DNA from: Myxococcales bacterium
GTDB lineage: Bacteria; Myxococcota; Myxococcia; Myxococcales; JAKAPL01
Direction of reading: 5' to 3'
Length of the DNA: 38,937 bases
Assembly: GCA_021783235.1 (NCBI GenBank)
Contig: JAJXUD010000043.1
Span: 1-38,937 of the forward strand
The translations under genes and the position numbers were made by a program. Shown here piece by piece: positions 18,136 to 28,300 of this stretch. Positions within the stretch are counted from its first letter, which is position 1, and every line of letters starts with the position of its first letter. The notes under the pieces were generated by a model. It was not told the origin of the DNA. It did not search any database and saw nothing but the letters and a program-made list of their open reading frames with translations.

Positions 18136-18573
18136 ATGGTGAGGGCAGTCGGAGCCATCGTTCAAGCAACCAACCAGCGGGCCGAGGTCGTGCGCTTCTA
18201 TCGGGAGAAGCTCGGCCTCGGGGATCCCGACCACGCCGGCGGACGGCAGTTCTTCATGGTGGGGGACGTCCGCCTGGGGATCGACGCGGGCGACGCCCGG
18301 CTGCGAGGCCCGCTGCCGCGCACGAGCCTCTGCTTCGTGGTCGACGACCTCGACGCGCAGGTCTCCCACATGAAGTCGCTCGGCGTCCCCTTCGACGTCG
18401 ATCCGACACAGGAGAACGGGGCGCGCGTGGCCGTCTGCCGGGATCCCGACGGCAACTTCGTGACCCTGATGTCCGGCCCGGCCCGCGCCGCCGCGCGACC
18501 CTCCAAGCGGCCCGCCGCCCGACCCGCGCGGCAGCCGACAGCGAACAAGGGAAAGAAGGGCAAGAAGCGCTAG
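18136..18573 (+). CDS. VOC (glyoxalase/bleomycin-resistance fold) protein
   Basis: The 145-residue product has one VOC module of about 115 residues: RAEVVRFYREKLGLG, GRQFFMVGDVRLGIDAGD, RTSLCFVVDDLDAQVSHMKSLG and VAVCRDPDGNFVTLM. VOC proteins include glyoxalases, dioxygenases and resistance proteins. The first metal ligand, usually a His in the first strand, is not seen (GAIVQATN), so the usual metal centre may be missing and the activity cannot be inferred. A basic tail of about 27 residues ends in KGKKGKKR, unusual for the family, and could bind nucleic acid or membrane. The gene sits between the kinase and XdhC genes with gaps of 14 and 3 bases, so it is very likely in the same operon. Confidence 0.85.
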   Translation: MVRAVGAIVQATNQRAEVVRFYREKLGLGDPDHAGGRQFFMVGDVRLGIDAGDARLRGPLPRTSLCFVVDDLDAQVSHMKSLGVPFDVDPTQENGARVAVCRDPDGNFVTLMSGPARAAARPSKRPAARPARQPTANKGKKGKKR

Positions 18574-18576
18574 CCC

Positions 18577-19398
18577 ATGGAGAGCCCCGACGCGCTGCTC
18601 CGGTTGCTCGCGGGCGAGACGCCGCCGCCCGAGCGGCTCGTCCTCTGCACCGTGGTCGACGCCTCTGGCTCGGTGCCCCAGCGGCCGGGCGCTCGCTTCG
18701 CGCTCTCGGCCTCGGGGCGACTGGTCGGCACGATCGGCGGCGGGGCCGTGGAGGCCCGATGCCTCGAGACGGCCCGCGAGCTCCTGTCGACCGGGGGGCA
18801 CCGGCTCGTCACCCTGCATCTGACGCGCGACCTCGGCATGTGCTGTGGCGGAAGCCTCACGCTCTTCCTACAGGCGCTCGAGCCCGCCGAGACGCTCTAC
18901 CTCTTCGGCGCGGGGCACGTGGCAAAGCCGCTCGCCGCGCGCGCCAAGGAGCTCGGCTTCCGGGTCGAGGTGATCGACGAACGGCCGGAGTGGGCCAACG
19001 CCGAGCGCTTCCCTGGCGCGGACGCGCTGCGCGTCGACGATCCCGTGGCGGTGGCGGGCGAGCTCGCGGCCGACGCGCGGGCGGCCATCTGCGTGGTCAC
19101 CCACGACCACCGGCTCGACCAGGAGATCGTCGAGCGCTGCCTCGCGCTTCCGGTCCGCTACCTGGGAGTCATCGGCAGCCGCCGCAAGGCCGAGCTCTTC
19201 CGGCAGCGGCTCCTCGCGAGGGGCTTTCCGCCGGCACAGGTCGAGCGGCTCCGCTGCCCGATGGGCGTCGCCATCGGCGCGAAGACCCCCGAAGAGATCG
19301 CCATCTCCATCGTCGCCGAGCTCGTGGCGGCCCGGCGCGCCGCTGCCGGGTCGCGCTCGCCCGTGCTGGCCGTCGCGAACGACGCGTCCGGAAAGTGA
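18577..19398 (+). CDS. XdhC-family molybdenum-enzyme maturation protein
   Basis: XdhC/CoxI proteins bind molybdenum cofactor, help its sulfuration and insert it into xanthine-dehydrogenase-type enzymes. The 273-residue product has the N-terminal XdhC/CoxI domain (GSVPQRPGARFALSASGRL, GTIGGGAVEARCLETAR) with the conserved MCCGG at residues 88-92. The C-terminal Rossmann domain follows (LFGAGHVAKPLA from about 109, VIDERPEWANAERF, VVTHDHRLDQEIV, YLGVIGSRRKAELF, PMGVAIGAKTPEEIAISI). Both domains look complete. It overlaps the next gene by GTGA. The molybdoenzyme itself is not encoded in this window. Confidence 0.93.
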   Translation: MESPDALLRLLAGETPPPERLVLCTVVDASGSVPQRPGARFALSASGRLVGTIGGGAVEARCLETARELLSTGGHRLVTLHLTRDLGMCCGGSLTLFLQALEPAETLYLFGAGHVAKPLAARAKELGFRVEVIDERPEWANAERFPGADALRVDDPVAVAGELAADARAAICVVTHDHRLDQEIVERCLALPVRYLGVIGSRRKAELFRQRLLARGFPPAQVERLRCPMGVAIGAKTPEEIAISIVAELVAARRAAAGSRSPVLAVANDASGK

Positions 19399-20015
19399 CC
19401 GGCGCGGTCGTCCTGGCCGCGGGTGCGAGCTCGCGGATGGGCTTCCCGAAGCCGCTCTTGCCGCTGCCCCGCGGGGAGACCTTCCTCTCGGCCATCGCGG
19501 GGTCGCTCCGCCGCGCGGGCGTGCTCGGCCCCATCGTCGTCGTGACCGGCCATCGGCCGACCGCCATCGAGCGGCATGCCCGCGCGCTCGGCCTCTCTGT
19601 CGCGCGCAACCCGAGGCCCCAAGAGGGCCAGCTGTCGTCGGCGCGGCGCGGGCTCAGGCGAGCGCTCTCGCTCGGGGCGACGGAGCTCCTCCTCTGGCCC
19701 TGCGACGCCCCGCGGATCCGGGTCTCCACGCTGCGCCGGCTCCTCGCCTCGAAGCCACCGGCCGTGCCGACCCACCGGGGCGTCTCAGGCCACCCACTCT
19801 GGCTCGACGCCGCGGCGGCCTCCCGGATCCTCGGGGCGCGGCGCGCCCGCTCGCTGCGGGAGGCGCTGCGCGGCGCCCGCCCCCGGGCGCTCGCCGTCGG
19901 CGATCCTGGCATCCTGGACAACGTGAACGGGCCCGAGGCCTACGCGGCCATCGCCGGCCCGAGGCTCGCCGGGCTGCTGCCTCGGCCAGGTCAGCCGAAG
20001 AGCTTGTCGAGGTGA
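19395..20015 (+). CDS. MocA/MobA-like molybdenum cofactor nucleotidyltransferase
   Basis: The 206-residue product is a sugar-nucleotide-transferase-fold enzyme. The signature is VVLAAGASSRMGFPKPLLPL, followed by VVVTGHRPTAIERHA, a variant of the substrate loop (PQEGQLSSARRGL) and LLLWPCDAPRI, where Asp of PCDAP is the probable metal ligand. PTHRGVSGHPLWLD matches the later strand of MocA-type enzymes. The family attaches CMP (MocA) or GMP (MobA) to molybdopterin; translational coupling to XdhC favours the CMP cofactor used by xanthine-dehydrogenase-type enzymes. It starts with GTG inside the XdhC stop codon. Its last 25 bases overlap the convergent PHA-system-like gene. Confidence 0.88.
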   Translation: MTGAVVLAAGASSRMGFPKPLLPLPRGETFLSAIAGSLRRAGVLGPIVVVTGHRPTAIERHARALGLSVARNPRPQEGQLSSARRGLRRALSLGATELLLWPCDAPRIRVSTLRRLLASKPPAVPTHRGVSGHPLWLDAAAASRILGARRARSLREALRGARPRALAVGDPGILDNVNGPEAYAAIAGPRLAGLLPRPGQPKSLSR

Positions 20016-20278
20016 CCCGTGACCTCGCTCTCGACCCGTTTGCGGATCGCCCCCGGCACGAGGAAGCTGAACTCGAGCTCGAGCGTCAGCCGCTCGCCCT
20101 CGACCCGGTAGCGTCCCTCGGCACCGGCCCGAGCGACCTTCCCCGAGAGCCTCGGCGAGTCGACCGTGTGCGCGAGCGAGTACCGAGTCGCGATGTCGTC
20201 GATCGACGCGCGGGTACGCTCGAAGATCTCCTGCGGGGTCTTGCCGGGGTAAGTCCGTTCGATCTTCTGCGTCGCCAT
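19991..20278 (-). CDS. Small PHA-system-like (DUF) protein
   Basis: The 95-residue product resembles the polyhydroxyalkanoic acid system family. It has an N-terminal helix with ATRYSLAHTVDSPRLSGKVA, alternating beta strands (GRYRVEGERLTLELEFSFL) and a C-terminal helix ending in VESEVTGHLDKLFG. The family is linked to PHA granules in some bacteria, but no PHA gene is present in this window, so the role is open. The ATG at 20278 is preferred because an upstream extension would run into queC. queC ends 13 bases upstream on the same strand, so the two are probably co-transcribed. Confidence 0.65.
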   Translation of the reverse strand: MATQKIERTYPGKTPQEIFERTRASIDDIATRYSLAHTVDSPRLSGKVARAGAEGRYRVEGERLTLELEFSFLVPGAIRKRVESEVTGHLDKLFG

Positions 20279-20291
20279 CGATTCCCTCCGT

Positions 20292-20969
20292 TCAAGCCCC
20301 CGAGTAGCGCGTCGGATCCGCCACCCCAGCCTCCACGAACCCCTTGCGGCGCAGCGCGCAGGCGTCGCAGCGGCCGCAGGCGAGTCCTCCAGCTGCCGGA
20401 TCGTAACAGGAGTGGGTGAGGCCGTAGTCGACGCCCAGCTCGACGCCCCTCCGGACGATGTCCGCCTTGCCGAGCCGCAAGAGCGGCGCCCGAATGGCGG
20501 GCGGGCTCCCCTCGACCGCGGCGCGGGTGGCCACGGCGGCGAGCCGTGCGAATGCCTCGACGAACTCGGGGCGGCAGTCCGGATAGCCGCTGTAGTCGAC
20601 CGCCGTGACCCCGATGAAGATCTCCGAGGCCTGGACGACCTCGGCGAGCCCGAGCGCGAGCGCGAGGAAGATCGTGTTGCGGGCGGGGACGTAGGTCGGT
20701 GGAATTTCCCCCCGGCCGGGCGGCTGCCCCTTCGGAACAGGGATCGCGGCCGTGAGCGCCGAGCCGCCGAAGATCCGGAGATCGAGCGGGACCACGCGGT
20801 GATCGCGGACCCCCGCGGCCCGGGCGACCGCACGCGCCCGCTCGACCTCGACCTGGTGGCGCTGGCCGTAGTCCACGGTCAGCGCCGCGATCTCCCGCCC
20901 TTCGCTCTTCGCGATCGCGAGACAGGTGGCGGAATCCATTCCGCCCGAGAGCAGGACGACGGCCTTCAC
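20292..20969 (-). CDS. queC: QueC, 7-cyano-7-deazaguanine synthase
   Basis: QueC makes preQ0 from 7-carboxy-7-deazaguanine, ammonia and ATP, a step in queuosine tRNA modification and in 7-deazaguanine DNA modification. The 225-residue product has the PP-loop LLSGGMDSA (residues 6-14), [35 protein letters not shown] and a C-terminal zinc site from Cys188, Cys198, Cys201 and Cys204. It is full length. The GTG start follows a -10-like element by 8 bases. No queD, queE or tgt gene is in the window, so the rest of the pathway lies elsewhere, and no DNA-modification (dpd) genes accompany it. Confidence 0.96.
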   Translation of the reverse strand: MKAVVLLSGGMDSATCLAIAKSEGREIAALTVDYGQRHQVEVERARAVARAAGVRDHRVVPLDLRIFGGSALTAAIPVPKGQPPGRGEIPPTYVPARNTIFLALALGLAEVVQASEIFIGVTAVDYSGYPDCRPEFVEAFARLAAVATRAAVEGSPPAIRAPLLRLGKADIVRRGVELGVDYGLTHSCYDPAAGGLACGRCDACALRRKGFVEAGVADPTRYSGA

Positions 20970-20977
20970 GGGCGGCG

Positions 20978-21007
20978 TTCGTACCGCCGCACGCAGCGCG
21001 GCGTCAA
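20978..21007 (-). promoter_or_regulatory. Candidate queC promoter
   Basis: On the minus strand TTGACG (21002-21007) and TACGAA (20978-20983) are 18 bases apart. The -10 ends 8 bases before the queC GTG and no Shine-Dalgarno sequence is present. The -35 forms one arm of an inverted repeat with the -35 of the divergent methyltransferase gene. Confidence 0.45.
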
Positions 21008-21012
21008 CCCGC

Positions 21013-21041
21013 TTGACAGCGAAGTGGGAGCGGCCGAGTCT
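21013..21041 (+). promoter_or_regulatory. Candidate promoter of the UbiE-type gene
   Basis: A perfect TTGACA (21013-21018) is followed after 17 bases by GAGTCT (21036-21041), a poor -10. The latter ends 8 bases before the ATG at 21050. GTCAA (21003-21007) and TTGAC (21013-21017) make an inverted repeat with a 5-base spacer, joining the two divergent -35 elements. Confidence 0.45.
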
Positions 21042-21049
21042 CCGCCGCC

Positions 21050-21790
21050 ATGCCCACCGAGAGCACTCTCACCGCCGCCCAGGCCGCCGCCCTCCGGGGC
21101 GAACCCAAGCGGCGCTTCGTCCAGTCGGTGTTCGACCGGCTCGCACCTCGCTACGACGGAATCAACCTCGTCATCTCGCTCGGCCAGACGTCGCTCTGGC
21201 GGCGGGCCGCGCTCTCGGGCCTCGACCTCGCCCCCGGCCAGCGCGCCCTGGACGTCGGCTGCGGGACCGGCTGGACCGTCCGGCACCTGCGGCGCCGCTA
21301 CCCCGGCACCCTGATCGAAGGGATGGACCTCTCCCCGGGCATGGTGGCCGAGGCGCGCCGTCGAGACCCCGAGGGCAGCTACTTCGAGGGCGACGCCGGC
21401 GCCGTCGACCGGCCGGACGCGAGCTACGATCTCGTCACGACGGTCTACACCTCGCGCAATTTCCCCGACCTCGACCGCGCGCTCGCCGAGATGACGCGGC
21501 TCCTGCGACCGGGCGGGCGACTCCTCTTGCTCGACGTCTTCCCGCCGCCCGGCCCTCCGATCTGGCGCGCGTTCCACGCCTTCTGGATGCGGCGGGCCAT
21601 CCCGACCCTCGTGCGGCCCTTCGCCGATCGGGCCTCCTTCGCCTACCTCGCCGAGAGCGTCCTCGCCCACGTCTCGCCCCAGGAGATCGTCTCGCGCCTC
21701 GGCAAGCTCGGCTGCCGCGCGGAGACGCGCTCCTACAGCCTCGGCACCGCCTGGCGGATCCTCGGCGTGCGCGATCAGCTCCCGGGCTGA
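21050..21790 (+). CDS. UbiE/MenG-type class I methyltransferase
   Basis: The 246-residue product matches the C-methyltransferases of ubiquinone and menaquinone synthesis. [27 protein letters not shown] is the family-type N-terminal region (here quoted in outline: FDRLAPRYD, then NLVISLG). SAM motif I is LDVGCGTG at 67-74, the acidic motif II is GMDLSPGMV, then [17 protein letters not shown] and [13 protein letters not shown] general SAM methyltransferase with another substrate cannot be excluded, as the second signature ([21 protein letters not shown]) deviates slightly from UbiE. Myxococcota use menaquinone, which would make this a MenG-type enzyme. The gene's last 16 bases overlap the convergent lipoprotein gene. 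Confidence 0.85.
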   Translation: MPTESTLTAAQAAALRGEPKRRFVQSVFDRLAPRYDGINLVISLGQTSLWRRAALSGLDLAPGQRALDVGCGTGWTVRHLRRRYPGTLIEGMDLSPGMVAEARRRDPEGSYFEGDAGAVDRPDASYDLVTTVYTSRNFPDLDRALAEMTRLLRPGGRLLLLDVFPPPGPPIWRAFHAFWMRRAIPTLVRPFADRASFAYLAESVLAHVSPQEIVSRLGKLGCRAETRSYSLGTAWRILGVRDQLPG

Positions 21791-22347
21791 CCGGGAAGCC
21801 CGTCCAGGGCGTAGACGACGTCGCAGCCGAACTGGCACGCCGCCCCACCGTCGAGGGCGCAGCCGCCCGTGTCGGCCGGATCGGGATCGATCCGGTCGTC
21901 CAGCCAGCCCGTGATCTGCAGCACCGGCACCGACGGCGCCGACCCGCCGTCGCCCGGCGGCCAGAAGCCGGCGACCGTCTCGGTCAGCGCCGCGGCGCAG
22001 TTGCAGCTCGCCACCGGCGCGGTGCTTCGCACGGCGACGACGAACCCGCCATCGGTCGCGCTGCCCAGCACGGGCGACGCCCCCTCGAGCTCCCACCAGA
22101 TCTGGCCCGCGTCGGGTCCTTCGCTCATCCCGGCAAAAAAAGAGAGCGTCGCCGAGGGCGCGAGGGCGCCGCCGTCCAGGTCGCAGGTCGTCTGCGGGAC
22201 CCCGGCCCCCGCGTCCATGCCCGGCGTCACGAGGGTCCCCGTGAAGAGGAAGCTCCCGATCAGGCCGCCGGGGAGATCGGTCGTCGGCGCCGGGGGCGCG
22301 CAGGCGCCGAGCAGCCCGGCCGCGAAGAGGACGGCGAGCCGCCTCAT
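21775..22347 (-). CDS. Lipoprotein with Asp-Gly-Gly motifs
   Basis: The 190-residue product has a clear lipoprotein signal (LLGAC, Cys16) and a short Pro/Thr linker. The mature part looks beta-rich (GLIGSFLFTGTLVTPG, ATLSFFAGM, GGFVVAVRSTAPVASCNC, VPVLQITGWLDDRI) and has cysteines near positions consistent with disulfides. MDAG, LDGG, PDAG and TDGG spacers resemble those in other lipoproteins of this window. The family is unknown to me. Its ATG overlaps the stop of the giant TPR gene (ATGA), so translation of the two is coupled, which ties this lipoprotein to the TPR and Lol genes upstream. Confidence 0.82.
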   Translation of the reverse strand: MRRLAVLFAAGLLGACAPPAPTTDLPGGLIGSFLFTGTLVTPGMDAGAGVPQTTCDLDGGALAPSATLSFFAGMSEGPDAGQIWWELEGASPVLGSATDGGFVVAVRSTAPVASCNCAAALTETVAGFWPPGDGGSAPSVPVLQITGWLDDRIDPDPADTGGCALDGGAACQFGCDVVYALDGLPGQPGS

Positions 22348-25300
22348 GGGCCGCGCTCGAGCAGCCGCAACCCCTCGTCCGAGAAGGCCCAGCCGACGAG
22401 GGCCCTCCCCTGCCGCCCGTCCCAGGACGGGCGGGGCTCGCCGTCCCCGTGGCCGATGGCGGCGAGCCCGCCGGCGAGATCCCCCGTCGCCCAGAGGGCG
22501 AGCCGATTGGCGCCGTCGACCGCCTCGGCCACGAAGCGCGCGGGATCGAAGGCCGAGAGCCCCGCGGCGAGGCGACGACCGACGGGGGCGAGGCGCGCGT
22601 GGAGCGGCGCGGGACAGCTCGACCCCAGCGCCGCGAGGAACGGTCGCAGCCGGGCCAGCTCCGACGGTGGCACGACCCCCGGGTCGTCGAGAAAGGCGGC
22701 CAAGAGCAGCGCAAGCGTCGAGAGGTCGCGGTGCGAAAACTTGAGCGGCAGCAGCAGGCCCAGCTCGGCGGCGGCCATCCGCTGGGCAATCAAAAAGCGG
22801 AGCGGGCCGATCGGCAGCGCCGCGAGCGCCGCGCCGCCGACGAGCAGGCTGCGCGGCTGCGTGCACTCCATGAAGACGGAGGGCCTCCCGGGGGCCAGGT
22901 GAGCCTCCGGCACCGGGCAGCCGAGCGCGGAGCCCAGCTCGACGAGCGCCTCCGCGACGTGCGGGGCGCGCGCGGGCCCGATCCGGGTGGCCTCCCCGAG
23001 GCCGAGCCGACCGGCGTCGACCGAAAACAGCCGCTCGAGCTGGGGCGCGAGGTTCCGCAGCAGCTCCGCGAGCGGCTCCTCGGGCCAGGGCAAGGCGATC
23101 CAGATGTCGCGCGGCAGCGGCCGAGGCGCGGGCGGCGGAGGGGGAGGATCGCCGGCCATCGCCCCGGCGAGGCCGAGGGACGCGCGCGACAGCTCGGCCC
23201 GGTCGAGCAGCGCCGCCGTCGCTCCGAGCTGCCGCAGGAGCGATGGATCCGGCGGCCAGCCCGAGCGCAGCACCTCCAGGTAGGCCTCGACCGCCCGCGG
23301 CGCCGCGTCGGGCCTCTGCCGCTGCAGGTCCGCGAGCAGCCGTCGATCCTCGAGGCGCGCCGGCGCGAGCCGCTCGGCGGTGACGAGGAGTCGCTCGGCG
23401 GTGACGGGGTCCGAGAGCCGATCGAGGGCGCGGCGTGCCAGCGCCCGCAGCCGAGTCGCCGCCTCGAGGGGGCGCTCCTCGACGAGTCGCGCGGCGACGC
23501 GCTCCTCGAGCTCGAGCTGCTCGGCCGCCCGCCCGAGCCTCCCCGCGATCCGCGCGAGACGCTCGAGCGCCTCGATGTCCGTGGGCCCAGCCCGCTGCAC
23601 GAGCTTCCGCGCCGCCCAGTGGGCCAGCTCCCACCGCCCCATCGCCTCACACGCATCGGCGAGCGTCGACAGGTGCGCCTCGAGCCATTCGGGACCGTCG
23701 GGCGGTCGGCTCGCCAGTGCGGCCTCGGCGAGTTCGACGAGCCTCTCGCGGCGGCCGACCGCCTCGCAGACCTCGGCGAGCCGCTCGATCGCTCGGGCAT
23801 CGGACGGCACGAGCTCGAGCGCCCGCTCGAGCGCCTCCGCGGCGCCGGACATGTCGGCGAGCTTGTCCAAGAGGAGGATCCCGGCCTCTACGAGGGCCGC
23901 CCCAGCGGCGCTTCCCTGCGTCAGCTCGGCGAACCGGCGGAGGGCCCGCACCGCCTCCGGCCACTGGCCGCGCTGCTCGTAGAGGCGAGCGAGCTCGCCG
24001 AGGGGCCGCGGGTCGCCGCCGTTCTGCTCGACCGATCGCTCGAAGGCCTCGATGGCGGCCTCGAAGCGCAGCAGCCGCTTCTCGAGCTCGCCGAGGCGCC
24101 ACCAGACGTCTCCCAACTGCTCGGCGAACTCCGGCGAGGAGCCGAGCGTCTCGACGATGCCGAGCAAGGCGACGCGCGCCACGTCGAAGCGGCCGAGCGC
24201 CGTCGCCACCGACGCGAGCTCCTCCCGGGCCGGCAGGAAGGCCGGATTCCCCTCGACGCAGCGCTCGAGCTCCGCGAGCGCCTCCGTGGGGCGGGCGGCG
24301 AGCATCGCGATCTGCCCGAGCCGGAAGCGGAGGAAGAACTCGCCGAGGTGTCCACCCCCGCCCAAGGCGCGCCGGTAGTGAGGCTCGGCCCGCAGCGGCT
24401 CTCCCAAGGACCAGAGGGTCTCCGCGAGCCCCTCGGAGGCCAGCGGATCGCGAGGATCGAGCTCGAGCGCCCGGGAGAACGCCTCGGCGGCTCCCCTCAG
24501 GTCCCGCAGCCGCGTCCGGAGCAGCTCGCCCAGCTCCCTCAGGGTCCGCGAGCGCACCTGCTCGCTCGCCGCGCGACGCGAGCGCTCGCGCAAGAGCTCG
24601 GAGAGCGCCTCGATCCGACCAGCGGACTCGAGCCTCGCCGAGAGCTCGTCCATGGCGCGCTGTCCGTCCGGCCAGGCGGCGACCGCGTCGCGAAGCGCGG
24701 CCTCCGATCCATCGTCGTCCGAGAGCTCGCGCCGGCGGACCTCCGAGAGCTCGAACAGGAGTTCGGCCTTGCGCTCGCGATCGCGCTCGCCAGCGGCTCG
24801 ATGCGCCAGCAGCTCCGCCACCCGGGCGGGGTCCAGGCCGCCGCCCGCCGCTCCACCGCCCGCGGCCCGCCCGCGCAAGAGCTCGTCGATCCCGGCGAGC
24901 GCCGCGGGATCGCCCGGGCGCGCCTCGAGGAGATCCTTCCAGTGCCCCCAAGCCCGATCGAGCTGTCCGAGCGCGGCGGCCGCCCGGGCGCAGAGCGCAT
25001 GCCCCTCCGGAGCATCCCCCGCCGGAAGGCCGGTCGCGACCGCGGCCTCGGCGACGGCGAGCGCCTCGTCGGGTCGGGCCGTCTGGAGCAGGGCGGCCGC
25101 GAGGCGGAGCCGGGCGGCCGCCGCGAGCGCTCCGTCGCCGCCCTCGCTGGCCGAGCTCGCCGCGGCGCGATAGGCGCGCTCGGCGGCGGCGAGATCGCCG
25201 AGATCGCGCCGGAGGTCGCCGACACGTCCCCAGAGCGAGGCCAGCCGGCGGGGCGGCCCTCCGATCTCGATCTCGCGCTCGATCAGCTCGCAGGCATCCG

Positions 25301-28300
25301 CGGTCGCTCCGCGCGCCTCGCAGATCGCCGCGAGGGCGGAGAGGGCCGGCACGTAGCCGGGAACGAGCGCGAGGGCGTCCCTGAAGGCAGCCTCGGCCGC
25401 GCGCGGGTCGCCGAGCTGCCCGGCGAGCAGCGCGGCCCGGCGGCAGAGCAGCTCCGCCCGCGCCTCCCCCGCGGCCCCTCCGTGGGCGGCGAGCGCGGAA
25501 GCCCTCAGCTCGAGTGCCTCGGCGAGCTCCTCCCAGCGCTTGCGCGTCTCGAGGAGCCGCTCGAAGCCGTCGGCCACCGTCGCGTCCAGCGGGTCGCGCC
25601 GGAAAGCCCGCTGCCAGGCCTCGATCGCCTCGGCGTCCCGGCCGGCGCCCTCGAGCAGCTCGGCGAGGCGGCGCGCGCGCCTGCCGTCCCCGCCCTGCCC
25701 GAGCGCCTCGAGCGCTCGGAGCTCGAGCGCGGGATCCTCGACGGCCGCCGCGCAGTCCGCGACGGCCTCGTAGAGCCGGGCGTCGGCGAGCCCGCCCTCC
25801 CAGGCCGCGAGCAGGTGCGGAAGCGCTTCACGGGGCTGCCCGAGATCGATCGCGAGCAGGTAGCCGAGGCGAAGCGATCGCTCGGATCGCCTCTCCCCCG
25901 GCTCTCGGCGAGAGATCTCGACCGCCAGCGCCCTCGCGGCCTCGGCGGTCCTTCCGGCGCGGTCGAGCGCCTCCCCGAGCAGGGTGTAGCCGCGCGCGTC
26001 GTCCGCGTCCTCGGCCGCCGTTCGCAAGAGCTCGATGGCGCGATTCACGTCTCCGAGCGCCTCCTCGGCGACCTTGGCGGCCTCCTGGAGCCAGTGGGCC
26101 CGAGGCGGTCCGCGCGGGGCGGCGGCCGCCAGCGCGAGCTGCGTCGCGAGCGCCTCGGCGCCTCTCCCCGCCTCGAGCTCGCGTCGCAGTCTCCGCTCGA
26201 GGGCCTCGGTGTGGCCGGGCGCTCCCGGTCCGAGCGCGACGACCTCGTCCCAGGCCCGCGCCGCCTCGTCCGGGCCGAAGGCCGCTTCGGCGAGCCGCGC
26301 GCGACGGATCACGAGCTCCGGCCGATCCGACTCCGCGACGACCCCGAGCAGGAGTCGGAGGACGGCGTCCTCCACGGCCGGCGGAGCGGCGGCGGCGGCC
26401 CGCGCCACGGCCCTCGAGAGCTCGGCGTCGCCCTGCGCGAGACCGACGGCCGCCTCGAGGTCTCGCCTCGCGCGGTCTGGGTCTCCGAGCCGCGTCAGCG
26501 CGAGATCCGCGGCGCGGAGCGCCCATCCCGACGCATCGGCCGAGGAGGCCCCCGCCGAGGAGGCCCGTCGCTCGAGCAGCTCGCAGAGCGCCGCCGCATC
26601 GCCCGCCCGCTCGAGCGCCGCCGCGAGGCGGGCGGCGAGCTCCGCGCGCTCGGGCATCCGCACGACGGCCTCGGACAGAATGGCGACCGCGTCCGGATCG
26701 TCCGGCTCCAGCAGCTCGAGGAGACCATCGAGGGCGCGCTCGCGCTCCTCCCCTTCGGCGGCTCGCCAGAGGCGCCGCCGCGCCGAGAGCCGCGCGGCCC
26801 GGTCCCCGGTGGCGACGGCGATCTCCTCCAAGAGCCGCAGCGGCTCGACGGATTGACGCGCCGACGCCGCGCCGAGCTCGAGCCCGCCCTCGAGGAGGCG
26901 CGCGGAGAGCGCGTAGGCGCCCTCCTGGAACGAGAGCGCCCCCACCCGGAAGGCGGCCTCGGCGCCCTCGGCGCCTCGCTGGCCCGCCTGCAGGGCGCTG
27001 GCGACGCGGCGCGCCCAGGGCTCGAGCGGCTCGCCCCTCGCGAACGCCGCCTCCGCCCGACCGGCCAGCGCGAGCAGATCGTCCGGCGACGTGGCGAGCG
27101 CCGCCTCGAAGGCGACGGCGGCCTCGTCCGGACGGCGTGAGGAGAGCCAGACCTCGCCGACCGTCCGGTGAAGCCCCGGGGCCTCCGCCGGCACCGCGCG
27201 GGCACGCAGCCCCAGGATCTCTTGCCAGTCGGAGGCCTCCGCCCGATCGAGCCCTCCCACGACCGTCGCGAACAGCGCGGGATCCTCCGGCGAGAGCGCG
27301 AAGGCTCGCCGCTCGCAGCGTCGCCTGGCGTCGCGGGCGTCTCCAGCGGGCTCCCTCGCCTCGACCTCGCCCCAGAGCGAGGCCGCCTCGGCGAACCAGC
27401 GGGCCGGCGCGGGGCCTGCGGCGGCGCGCGCCTCGAGGAAGCTCGCGAACGCGCGCGGATCGGCGGCGGTGCGGAGCGCCTCGGCGCAGCGCTCGAGCGC
27501 GCGGTCGTTGCGGCCGAGGCCTGGTCGATCGATCAGCCGCTCGTAGAGCCGCGCAGCGAGCGCGGGCGCCCCCTCCTCGTGGACGGCGTCCGCCACCCGC
27601 TCGAGCCGCGCCGCTCCCCCTCGCTCGGGGGGCAGTTCGAGCAGCGTCTCGGCGGCGGCGCGCGGCTCACCGCCCGCCAGGAGCTCGTCCGCGGCGCGCT
27701 CGAACAGCTCCGCGGCGCGGTCCGGGTCGCCCTCGGCGCGCGCCCGCTCGGCGAGCCAGCGGCCGGCCTCGGCGCGACGGCCAGTCCGGATCCAGAGGGC
27801 GCAGAGTCGCTCTCCCGCCTGGCGGCGGCTCTCTCTGGCCTCCTCCGCGCCCTCCGGCAGCAGCTCGAGGACGCGCCGGAGCTCCCGCTCGGCGCGAGGC
27901 AGATCCTCGAGCGGCCCCGCGGCGAGGTCCGCGAGCTCGAGCCGCGTCGCCGCCTCCTCGCGCCCCCGAAGGCCGGCGGCGGCCGCCTCGAGCAGCTCCG
28001 CCAGCTCGGCGGGCGGGCTGCCCGCCCGCGCCAGCTCGACGGCGGCGCGAAGCGCCTCGCCACCCCCACCCAGGACCACCGCGCGCCGCTGCGCCTCGAG
28101 CGCCTCCTCGTGGCGGCCGGCCAGCTGCCACTCCTTCGCCGCGCCGACGATCGCCTCGAGCGCCAGCGACGGCGACCCGCGCGCGGCGGCGCGCTCGGAG
28201 AGCTCCGCGAGGACGATCGCTCGTCCCTCCGCGTCGCCCGCGCGGCGCCGCTCCTCGGCGAGCGCCTGGAGCGCGGCCGATTCGCCGCTCCAGTCGTCCG

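Noticed and set aside
20970-21049. GTCAA-N5-TTGAC as a dedicated repressor operator
   Set aside because: The arms coincide exactly with the two divergent -35 elements, so the symmetry is explained by the promoters alone unless conservation shows otherwise.
22449-27140. A plus-strand open frame of 1563 codons opposite the giant TPR gene (and another of 1746 codons at 29103-34343)
   Set aside because: Antisense shadows of a GC-rich gene. The minus strand gives regular TPR helices over the whole length; the plus translations have no domain pattern.
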